A DNA stretch of 64,000 nucleotides from CAYTBN01 sp964436045 (lineage in GTDB: Bacteria; Myxococcota_A; UBA796; UBA9615; CAYRNR01): the NCBI GenBank assembly GCA_964436045.1, contig CAYTBN010000019.1, positions 1 to 64,000 of the forward strand. Direction: 5' to 3'. Position 1 is the stretch's first letter. Each line of letters begins with the position of its first letter. The notes beneath the pieces are model-generated. The model worked only from the letters and a program-made list of their open reading frames with translations. It was not told the DNA's origin and did no database searches. The position numbers and the translations under genes are program-made. Shown piece by piece: positions 16,935-23,919 of this stretch.

Positions 16935-18898
16935 CAGCGGTCGGGGAAACCCGAGCCGCAGGTCCACTCTTCGAAACGCCGCGCCAGTCCCTCGCCGTCC
17001 AGACCGTTCGCCCGGTAGAGATCCGCCGGCTTGCCCGACGAGGCGAAGTCCGCGACGCCAGCGCGGGCGAAACGGCAGGCCAGCCCTTCCTCGGCCAACA
17101 CAGTGGCCACCGCGGCTCCCAGTCCCGTGGACGGGTTGTGGTCCTCGGCCGTCAGCACCCTGCCGGTGGCCGCCGCGGCGATGACCGCATCCCGATCGAG
17201 GGGCCGGACCGAGGCCATGTTGACCACCGTGACCCGCTTGCCCTGGGCGGCCAGGATGGCGTGGGCCTCGACCGCCGGATGGACCGTCGGCCCGCAGGCG
17301 ATGATCGCGCCGTCCCCACCCTCGCGAAGCACATCGGCCTTGCCCGGGACGAAGGGCACGGACTCGTCATAGAACACCGAGCCGTCCTCCCGGAGCAGCG
17401 GGCCCATCTTGGAGCGGCCCATACCGACGAAGGCGTTACCCTCCCGGGACGCCACGTGGCGCACGATCCGGTCGCACTGGTTGGGATCCCCCGGCAGGAA
17501 TACGGCGATGCCGAAGGTGGAACGCATCAGTCCCACGTAGTCCAGGCACTGGTGGGTCGGGCCGTCCTCGCCCACGTCCAGGCCGCAGTGGGTCGCCACC
17601 ACCTTGAGGCTGGTCTCGTTGTAGGCGTTCAGTCGGAGCTGGTTGTAGACCTCGGAAGCGGCGAAGGCGCCGAAGGTCGAGAAGAATACCCGGTATCCCT
17701 CGCGGCTCAGCCGGCCCGAGGCCACCGCCGCAGTGTGCTCCTGGATTCCGCACTCGATGAGGGCGTCGGGGTTGATGGAGCGGAACTTGCCCAGCTTGAC
17801 CGATCCCTCCAGATCGCAGGAGAACGCGACCACCTTGGGCGCGCCAGCGGCGTTGTTGGCGGCGGCCAGGTCCTCCATCACCTTGCCGTACGCGCTGCGG
17901 CAGTCGGTGACGGTGTCGGCGGCGTAGACGTGGGGCCCCGGGACCTCGATGTCGGGCGCGGGCGCAGGGGGTACGACGTGCCCTCCCTGATCCCCGGGGG
18001 TCGCGGCCCGCTTGGCGGCCAGCGCGTCGAGTTCCGCCGGGTCGAAGCCGAGGTGGGCCATCGCCTCCTTGCAGGCGTCGGGCTTGAGCGCCTGGCCGTG
18101 CCACTTGGCGTCGCCCTCCATCCAGGGGATGCCGCGCCCCATGATGGTGTGGGCCACGATGACGGTCGGCCGGCTGGGAAGCGGCACGTCGCCGTCCACG
18201 AACCGCCCCAGCGCCAGGTAGATCTCACCCAGGTCGTGGCCGTCGACCTCCAGCACGTTCCAGCCGTCGGCCTCGTAGCCACCGACGATATTGGTGGGCA
18301 TGACGTCGTCGGTCTTGCCGCCGATCTGCAGGCCGTTGAGGTCGACCATCGCCAGCAGGTTGTTCAGCTCGTACTTGACCCCCAGCCTGCGGGCCTCGGC
18401 GATCTGGCCCTTCTGATGCTCCCCGTCCCCCATGCAGACGATCACGTGGGCGTCGCTGCCCGACCGCTTCAGCCCCAGCGCCGAACCCGCGCCCGCCGAC
18501 AGCCCCTGTCCCAGATTGCCCGACGACCACTCGACACCGGGGACGCAGGTCTCCACGTGGCCGCCGAAGCGGTTCCCCGCGCGCCGGAACCCCAGCAGGA
18601 AGTCCTCGCGATCCACGAAACCCGCCGCAGCCAGGACCGCGTACATGGCCGGCGAGATGTGCCCGTGGCTGACGATCAACCGGTCGCGGTCCGCGGCGAG
18701 GGGGTTGGCCGGATCGAGGCGCAACCTGGCGTAGGCCACCAGCAGGAAATCCAGGGTCGACAAGGAGCCGCCCGGGTGGCCGCAGCCAGCCAGGGTGGTG
18801 GACATCAGGATGTCCCGGGCGCAGTCCTTGCGGATGCTCGCCAGGGCTTCCAGGTCCTCGGTGGTCAGCGCCTTGTGGTGGGGATCGATGCGGTGCAT
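16931..18898 (-). CDS. tkt: Transketolase
   Basis: 655 residues, the full single-chain length. It transfers two-carbon ketol units between sugar phosphates in the pentose phosphate pathway, using thiamine diphosphate and Mg2+. The N-terminal part shows GHPGGS (41-45), and the TPP motif starts VIVCMGDGEHQKGQIAEA (GDG 157-159), followed by NNLLAMVDLNGLQ. The pyrimidine-binding domain has CGIQEHTAAVASGRL (catalytic Glu) and the FSTFGAFAASEVYNQLRL and CGLDVGEDGPTHQ segments. A C-terminal swivel domain follows. The start ATG 18898 has GGAGGAG five bases upstream. The layout is closer to the short archaeal-like/dehydrated-linker type than to E. coli TktA, so a DXPS-like or sugar-specific variant cannot be excluded. 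Confidence 0.87.
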   Translation of the reverse strand: MHRIDPHHKALTTEDLEALASIRKDCARDILMSTTLAGCGHPGGSLSTLDFLLVAYARLRLDPANPLAADRDRLIVSHGHISPAMYAVLAAAGFVDREDFLLGFRRAGNRFGGHVETCVPGVEWSSGNLGQGLSAGAGSALGLKRSGSDAHVIVCMGDGEHQKGQIAEARRLGVKYELNNLLAMVDLNGLQIGGKTDDVMPTNIVGGYEADGWNVLEVDGHDLGEIYLALGRFVDGDVPLPSRPTVIVAHTIMGRGIPWMEGDAKWHGQALKPDACKEAMAHLGFDPAELDALAAKRAATPGDQGGHVVPPAPAPDIEVPGPHVYAADTVTDCRSAYGKVMEDLAAANNAAGAPKVVAFSCDLEGSVKLGKFRSINPDALIECGIQEHTAAVASGRLSREGYRVFFSTFGAFAASEVYNQLRLNAYNETSLKVVATHCGLDVGEDGPTHQCLDYVGLMRSTFGIAVFLPGDPNQCDRIVRHVASREGNAFVGMGRSKMGPLLREDGSVFYDESVPFVPGKADVLREGGDGAIIACGPTVHPAVEAHAILAAQGKRVTVVNMASVRPLDRDAVIAAAATGRVLTAEDHNPSTGLGAAVATVLAEEGLACRFARAGVADFASSGKPADLYRANGLDGEGLARRFEEWTCGSGFPDRC

Positions 18899-18963
18899 GG
18901 GGCTCCTCCGGGCGGTTGATCGGGGTTGCTTGTTGGTACTACAGATCCCGGCTTGCGCCCACC

Positions 18964-18981
18964 CCCGCGAGCGGGTTTTTT
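18964..18981 (+). terminator. Weak intrinsic-terminator-like hairpin with T6
   Basis: CCCG-CGAG-CGGG stem-loop followed by six T residues, reading on the plus strand in the transketolase/hypothetical intergenic gap. No plus-strand gene ends here, so it would insulate the promoter just downstream from antisense transcription through tkt, or be chance in GC-rich DNA. The 4-bp stem is short. Confidence 0.3.
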
Positions 18982-18987
18982 CGGCGG

Positions 18988-19015
18988 TTGATCGTCGCCA
19001 AACATCGGATATGCT
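18988..19015 (+). promoter_or_regulatory. Sigma70-type promoter, probably giving a leaderless transcript
   Basis: TTGATC (18988-18993), a 16-base spacer, then TATGCT (19010-19015). Transcription would begin near 19022, only zero to three bases before the ATG at 19025. The absence of any Shine-Dalgarno before that ATG fits a leaderless mRNA. Confidence 0.5.
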
Positions 19016-19024
19016 GTAGCCAGC

Positions 19025-19525
19025 ATGTCCCGCCACGAGATCAGGATCGACCTCGCCCCCCGGCCCCGCTGGTCCCGCTGGGTCGACCGGCTCCGCGGGC
19101 GCGCCGCGCAACCGGCTGCGCGGGTGCGGCCGGTCAACGTGGACATGACCCTGGTCAGCCGCGTGGCCGCGGACCACGTACGCGACTTCGTCGAGACCAT
19201 CGACGACTACCAGCTGCTCACCAACCGAACCGTCCGTGTGCTCAGTCACTTCCAGATGCCCCGGCACGACGGCCTCCAGGCGACCCTTCCGACCTGGATC
19301 TCGGAGCGCATCCGCTTCGGCGTGGTGGAGGCCGATGGGCGGGACTTCCGCTACGCGCTCATCCGGTCGATGGAGATGTGCTGGGGCGATGGCGGGACCG
19401 AGCTGTTGCTGCACCTCGACGAACGTATCGCGCCGGGGACCCGCGCCTTCATCGCCGCCTACCTTGGCGACGGCAACGACGCCCAGGCCCTGCGCGAGCT
19501 CCCCTTCTCCTCGCTCCCGGTGTAG
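19025..19525 (+). CDS. Hypothetical cytosolic protein
   Basis: 166 residues, not recognised. After a basic N-terminus (PRPRWSRWVDRLRGRA) the sequence is a mix of helices and strands, with a PRHDGLQATLPTWISERI segment and a WGDGGTELLLHLDERI segment; no signal peptide or membrane helix. The start is set by a good promoter ending only a few bases upstream and no ribosome-binding site, so translation is probably leaderless. It lies between divergent tkt and convergent nadD and so appears monocistronic. Confidence 0.6.
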   Translation: MSRHEIRIDLAPRPRWSRWVDRLRGRAAQPAARVRPVNVDMTLVSRVAADHVRDFVETIDDYQLLTNRTVRVLSHFQMPRHDGLQATLPTWISERIRFGVVEADGRDFRYALIRSMEMCWGDGGTELLLHLDERIAPGTRAFIAAYLGDGNDAQALRELPFSSLPV

Positions 19526-19561
19526 CTCGTTCCCGTCCCGCATTTCGGGATGGAGACTAGC

Positions 19562-20173
19562 TCAGTCCCGGTACAGGTCCCGTTCGCGGATGTGGTGGGC
19601 GACGGCGCTGTCGATCAGTCCGTCGACCACCGCGCCGGACCGGAGCGCCTCGCGCAAGCCGGTGCTGCTCACGTCCGGGAAGCGGATCGGCAGATGATGG
19701 AAAGTGCCAGCGGGTGGCGGCGGTGGGTCGTCGTCGCCGCGGGGGATGATGACGAAGGGCACCTCGGCGGCCAGCTCGGACCAGCGGTGCCAGCGGGGAA
19801 GGTCGGGCAGCACGTCGCTGCCGGCGATCCAGACGAAGCGCCGCCCCGGATGGGTCCGGGCTAGCTCGCGCACGGTGGCCAGGGTGTACGACGGACCGTC
19901 CAGCTCGAGCTCCAGCGGATCCACGCGGACTGCCGGCAGCCAGCGGGTGGCCGCCTCGCACATCGCCAGCCGGTCGACGAACGGTGCCATCCGCTTGTCG
20001 AAGGCGTGCCGTTTGCAGGGGATCCACCACACCTGGGACGCTCTCCCGCTCTGCAACACGTACAGGCTGATCAACACGTGGCAGACGTGGGGCGGGTCGA
20101 AGCTCCCGCCGAGCAGGGCGACCGTGTCCGGGGCCGGCGTCGGTGCCGCATCGGGGGGCGAGGAGGGATCCAT
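19562..20173 (-). CDS. nadD: Nicotinate-nucleotide adenylyltransferase
   Basis: Adenylylates nicotinate mononucleotide with ATP to give deamido-NAD in NAD synthesis. 203 residues of the nucleotidylyltransferase fold. The N-terminal signature is LGGSFDPPHVCH (21-32), with the HxGH histidine pair kept but Cys in place of Gly. The C-terminal SSTGLREAL matches the ISSTxxR motif. FVWIAGSDVLPDLPRWHRW is the nicotinate-binding region. ATG 20173 is chosen over an upstream in-frame start (20218), which would extend the sequence into a Pro-rich leader and over the murI promoter; Shine-Dalgarno is weak. It is divergent from murI. Confidence 0.88.
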   Translation of the reverse strand: MDPSSPPDAAPTPAPDTVALLGGSFDPPHVCHVLISLYVLQSGRASQVWWIPCKRHAFDKRMAPFVDRLAMCEAATRWLPAVRVDPLELELDGPSYTLATVRELARTHPGRRFVWIAGSDVLPDLPRWHRWSELAAEVPFVIIPRGDDDPPPPPAGTFHHLPIRFPDVSSTGLREALRSGAVVDGLIDSAVAHHIRERDLYRD

Positions 20174-20202
20174 CCGACGAAGAATAGTCGGCCGGGGTGG
20201 TG

Positions 20203-20211
20203 TGTTACAAT
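20203..20211 (+). promoter_or_regulatory. Possible extended -10 promoter of the murI-ftsEX operon
   Basis: TGTTACAAT: a TG dinucleotide one base before TACAAT (20206-20211) fits an extended -10 element. Transcription would start near 20218, about 20 bases before the murI ATG at 20239. No convincing -35 box is seen. Confidence 0.35.
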
Positions 20212-20238
20212 CCGCCACCCTCCTCCTGGGACAGCCAG

Positions 20239-21117
20239 ATGCCTCTCGACGATCGGCCCATCGGCATCTTCGACTCCGGAATCGGCGGTCTGACCGTGGT
20301 CCGCGAGGTGGAGCGTCGGCTCCCCAACGAGCCGATCCTCTACCTGGGGGACACGGCCCGGGTGCCCTACGGGACCAAGACGCCCCAGACCGTCACCCGC
20401 TACGCCGACCAGATCGTCCGCTGGCTGCTCGACCAGGAGATCAAGCTGCTGGTGGTGGCCTGCAACACCGCGTCGGCGCTGGCCCTGCCCGCGCTGCGCG
20501 AGCGGTACAGCGAGGAGGAGGGCATCGGCGGCCTGGGGCAGATCCAGGGCAAGCGCGCACACCTGTCCTCCTCGTCTCGCCCGCGGATCCCCGTGGTCGG
20601 CGTGATCGAGCCGGGCGCGGAGGCAGCCCTGGCGGTCTCCCGCGGCGGTCGGATCGGGGTGATCGGCACCGAGGGCACCATCACTGACGGGGCGTACGCG
20701 CGGGCGATCACCGCCCACCGGCCGGACGCCCAGGTCGTCTCGGCGGCCTGCCCCCTGTTCGTGGCCCTGGCCGAGGAGGGGTGGGTCGACGACGACGTGG
20801 CGCAGCGGGTGGCCGAGATCTACCTGGCGCCGGTTCGCGACTCGGACATCGACACCCTGATCCTGGGCTGCACCCACTATCCGCTGTTGCGGGGGATCAT
20901 CGGCCGGGTGATGGGGCCGGACGTGGCCCTGGTGGACAGCGGACCTGGAACCGCTGACGAGGTCGCTCGGGTGCTCGGAGACCAGGGGCTGGCCGCGTCG
21001 ACGGACGGCGGCGGCGGCACCCGCATCCACGCCACGGACAACCCAGACCGCTTCCGGCGGGTGGGCTCTCGGTTCCTGAGCCGCGAGCTCGGCGAGGTCG
21101 AGGTGGTCGACCTGTGA
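20239..21117 (+). CDS. murI: Glutamate racemase
   Basis: Interconverts L- and D-glutamate, supplying D-Glu for peptidoglycan stem peptides. 292 residues. The conserved blocks are GIFDSGIGGLTV (9-20), VACNTASA with catalytic Cys75, and LGCTHYPLL with catalytic Cys211. A hydrophilic insert of ~25 residues (91-115, EEEGIGGLGQIQGKRAHLSSSS) lies after the first Cys domain, beyond the usual ~265-residue length. The GTGA at 21114-21117 joins its stop to the start of ftsE. Co-transcription with ftsE, ftsX and the EnvC-like gene ties cell-wall precursor supply to division. Ribosome-binding site weak. Confidence 0.92.
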   Translation: MPLDDRPIGIFDSGIGGLTVVREVERRLPNEPILYLGDTARVPYGTKTPQTVTRYADQIVRWLLDQEIKLLVVACNTASALALPALRERYSEEEGIGGLGQIQGKRAHLSSSSRPRIPVVGVIEPGAEAALAVSRGGRIGVIGTEGTITDGAYARAITAHRPDAQVVSAACPLFVALAEEGWVDDDVAQRVAEIYLAPVRDSDIDTLILGCTHYPLLRGIIGRVMGPDVALVDSGPGTADEVARVLGDQGLAASTDGGGGTRIHATDNPDRFRRVGSRFLSRELGEVEVVDL

Positions 21118-21836
21118 ACGCACCCACCCGAGCGGAACCGATCATCGAGCTGGCCGGCGTGTCCATGCGCTACCCGGACGGGACGCTGGCGCTCCGGGAC
21201 CTGGACCTGGCGATCCAGCCGGGCACGCTCTGCTTCGTCACCGGACCCAGCGGGGCGGGCAAGTCGACCCTGCTCAAGCTGATCCACTGCGCGGAACTGG
21301 CGACCCACGGCACGGTCCGGGTGGGTGGAAACAACCCGGCCAAGCTCACGGCTCGCTCGATCCCCTTCCTGCGGCGGAACATCGGCGTGGTGTTCCAGGA
21401 CTTCAAGCTGCTGCAAGCGCGCACCGTGTCCGAGAACGTGGGTATGGCCCTGGAGGTCATCGGCCAGTCGCCGCGTGCCATCCGCACCCGGGTCAAGCAG
21501 GTGCTGTCCCAGGTCGGGCTGTCCGGACGGGGGCACATGCGCCCCGGTTCCCTGTCGGGCGGCGAGCAGCAGCGGGTGGCCGTGGCCAGGGCGATCATCA
21601 ACGAGCCGGCCATCGTCCTGGCTGACGAGCCCACCGGGAACCTGGACCCGGCCCTGTCCCGGGAGATCCTGGACCTGCTGGTGCGGATCCAGGCACGCGG
21701 GACCACCCTGGTGGTGGCGACCCACGATCCGGAGCTGCTCTCCCGCGCCCAAAAGCCGCGGTTGCTCCACCTCGAAGCCGGCCGGACGACCCGGGACTCG
21801 GACCGCTTCGACCCGCCCGCGGGGACAGACCCATGA
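21114..21836 (+). CDS. ftsE: Cell-division ATP-binding protein FtsE
   Basis: ATPase subunit of the FtsEX complex, which uses ATP to activate periplasmic murein hydrolases at the septum. 240 residues, typical length. Walker A GPSGAGKST (44-52), Q-loop in GVVFQDFKLL, signature LSGGEQQR, Walker B VLADEPTGNLD and the H-loop in VVATHDPE are all intact. GTG start at 21114 overlaps the murI stop by four bases, and its own stop overlaps the ftsX start (ATGA at 21833-21836). Confidence 0.93.
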   Translation: MNAPTRAEPIIELAGVSMRYPDGTLALRDLDLAIQPGTLCFVTGPSGAGKSTLLKLIHCAELATHGTVRVGGNNPAKLTARSIPFLRRNIGVVFQDFKLLQARTVSENVGMALEVIGQSPRAIRTRVKQVLSQVGLSGRGHMRPGSLSGGEQQRVAVARAIINEPAIVLADEPTGNLDPALSREILDLLVRIQARGTTLVVATHDPELLSRAQKPRLLHLEAGRTTRDSDRFDPPAGTDP

Positions 21837-22741
21837 TGTCGGGTGTGCACCACGTCGAGATCGCCGTGCGCCGCAGCCTGCGGAACCTGGTGGACTTCGC
21901 CTTCCTCAACGGGGTCTCCATCGGCGTGGTGGCCACCAGCATCCTGCTGCTGGGGATGTTCGTCCTGATCCTGGTCAACCTGTCGGGGGTGATGGAGCGC
22001 TGGGGACGGGACGTACAGGTCTATGCCTACTTCGCCGACGGGGTCAGCGAGGAGCGGCGCTTCGAGATCAAGGAGGAGATCGAGGCTCGGGGCGAGGTTC
22101 GGCACGTCCGCTACATCAGCAAGGAGGAGGCGCTGGAGACCTTCCGGCGGCTGATCCCGGACGCGGACGAGCTGCTGTCGGACCTGCAGACCAACCCCCT
22201 GCCGCCCTCCCTGGAGATCCAGCTGACGTCGGAGCTGCGAGACCCGGAGCAGGTGGCGGCGTTCGCCCGGGAGATCGACCGACCGGCCATCGCCGAGCTG
22301 GACTACGCGGCCGAGTGGGTGGGGCAGTTCTACACCTTCCTCAACCTGCTCAAGCTCAGCGCCGTGGTGATGGGCACCCTGCTGGGGCTGGCCTGCCTGG
22401 TGATCGTCAGCACCACGATCCAGCTGACGGTGTGGGCTCGACGCGACGAGATCGAGATCTTCCGTCTCGTCGGAGCCACCGACCGCTTCGTGCAGGCGCC
22501 GTTCCTGATCGAGGGGGCGATCCAGGGATCAGTGGGGGCCTTGCTCAGCGTGGGGCTGCTGTGGGTCGCCTACCGGCTGGTCTTCGTCGCCTTGCAGGAT
22601 GTGCTGGGGCTGAGCGGGGGCGCCCGGGTGTTGAGCTTCCTTCCTGTCCCCTACCTGGTGCTGATCGTCGTGGGCGGACTGGTGCTCGGGCTGGTGGGCT
22701 CCTGGCTCAGCCTGAGGCGGCTGCTGGACCAGCCCCGATGA
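21833..22741 (+). CDS. ftsX: Cell-division permease-like protein FtsX
   Basis: Membrane partner of FtsE. 302 residues with four membrane helices: one near residues 24-45 (GVSIGVVATSILLLGMFVLILV), then a periplasmic domain (~55-165, including YISKEEALETFRRLIPDADELLSDLQTNPLPPSLEI, the standard FtsX extracellular lobe), then three helices at ~175-200, ~220-250 and ~270-295. The TVWARRDEIEIFRLVGATDRFVQAPFLIEG coupling motif is present. Start and stop both overlap neighbours by four bases, so FtsE, FtsX and the EnvC-like activator should be made together. Confidence 0.92.
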   Translation: MMSGVHHVEIAVRRSLRNLVDFAFLNGVSIGVVATSILLLGMFVLILVNLSGVMERWGRDVQVYAYFADGVSEERRFEIKEEIEARGEVRHVRYISKEEALETFRRLIPDADELLSDLQTNPLPPSLEIQLTSELRDPEQVAAFAREIDRPAIAELDYAAEWVGQFYTFLNLLKLSAVVMGTLLGLACLVIVSTTIQLTVWARRDEIEIFRLVGATDRFVQAPFLIEGAIQGSVGALLSVGLLWVAYRLVFVALQDVLGLSGGARVLSFLPVPYLVLIVVGGLVLGLVGSWLSLRRLLDQPR

Positions 22742-23910
22742 GACGGTCGCTGCTGGTGGCGACGGGGGTCGCGCTCCTGGCGGTCCCCTTGGCCACCCAG
22801 GGCCAGCCCGACTCCGAGGCGTTCGTGGCGTCGGCCCGCGTGCTGGAGCTGACCGCCCGCGAGCAGCTGCTCCTCGACGAACTCGAACAGATCGAGACGC
22901 GCCTGCTGGTGCTCCACACCGATCTACAGGCGCTCCACATCCAGGAGCGCGAGCTCGAGAGCCACCTGTCGGATCTGGACCGGGAGCTGGAGCAACAGGA
23001 GAAAGAGCTGGAGCAGCGGCAGCTGGCGGTGCGCTTCCGGGTCCGCGCCCTGTACATGAGCAGCGAACGGAGCTTCCTGCAGCTGCTGTTCTCGGCCCAG
23101 GACCTGCGGGACCTGCTGATGGGCAGCCGCTACCTGGCCTACGTGCTACGGCTGGACGACGAGGCCCTGTCGGCCCTCAATCTGCAGGTGGACGCCACCC
23201 AGTCGCTGCGCGACGAACGTGAGGCCGAGTGGCAGACCCTGCGCGGGCGGATCACGACGCGCCAGCAGATGCAGGAGGAGCAGCGTGGACTCCGCGAGCG
23301 ACGCGGCGACCTGCTGGGCCGGGTCCGAAACGAGCGCCGATCGGCCGCCATCGCCGCGCTGGCGGCGGATCGAGCCGAAGAGGCGGTGGCCGAGGTGACC
23401 CGGTCCGGAGAGCCGCCCGCGAGCCCGCCCGTGGACACGGCCGCCGCCGCGGTGGCCGCGGTGGATCCCCCGGTACGGAGCGTGGGGTTCTCGATCCAGC
23501 AGGGCCGCCTGCTCTTCCCCGCGGTGGGCGACGTGGCCGGGGGATTTGGCTGGCACGCGGTCGAGGGCACCAGCGAACGGGCCTTCCGCCGGGGGCTCGA
23601 CATCGACGCCCCCCCGGGCGCCGACGTGCGCGCCGTCTTCGCCGCCCAGGTGCGCCGCGCCGAGTGGATCCGGGGCTTCGGCAACGTGGTGATCCTCGAC
23701 CACGGTGAGAGCTATTTCACGGTCTATGCCCACCTGGAGGAGTTCAGCGTGGAGGTCGGCGAGATGGTGTCCACGGGCCAGATCATCGGGAGGGTCGGCG
23801 AGACCGGCTCCATGCGGGGCCCCTACCTGCACTTCGAGATCCGCCACCAGGGTCAGCCCATCGATCCGCTGGACTGGGTTCAGATCCCCCCCGGGGTTTC
23901 GCTGCCCTAG
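22738..23910 (+). CDS. EnvC-like murein hydrolase activator (degenerate LytM)
   Basis: 390 residues: a signal peptide (1-22), two long coiled-coil stretches (~30-115 and ~155-220, rich in E/Q/L/R heptads), an Ala/Pro linker, then a C-terminal LytM/M23 domain (~258-385). Zinc ligands of active M23 peptidases are lost: the HxxxD His is Arg285 (RRGLD) and the first His of HxH is Tyr363 (YLHFEIR). The same kind of loss is known for E. coli EnvC, which activates amidases instead of cutting peptidoglycan. The gene follows ftsX with a 4-base overlap, the context expected for the FtsEX periplasmic effector. Its amidase partner is not in the window. Confidence 0.9.
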   Translation: MRRSLLVATGVALLAVPLATQGQPDSEAFVASARVLELTAREQLLLDELEQIETRLLVLHTDLQALHIQERELESHLSDLDRELEQQEKELEQRQLAVRFRVRALYMSSERSFLQLLFSAQDLRDLLMGSRYLAYVLRLDDEALSALNLQVDATQSLRDEREAEWQTLRGRITTRQQMQEEQRGLRERRGDLLGRVRNERRSAAIAALAADRAEEAVAEVTRSGEPPASPPVDTAAAAVAAVDPPVRSVGFSIQQGRLLFPAVGDVAGGFGWHAVEGTSERAFRRGLDIDAPPGADVRAVFAAQVRRAEWIRGFGNVVILDHGESYFTVYAHLEEFSVEVGEMVSTGQIIGRVGETGSMRGPYLHFEIRHQGQPIDPLDWVQIPPGVSLP

Positions 23911-23919
23911 CCCGGAAAA

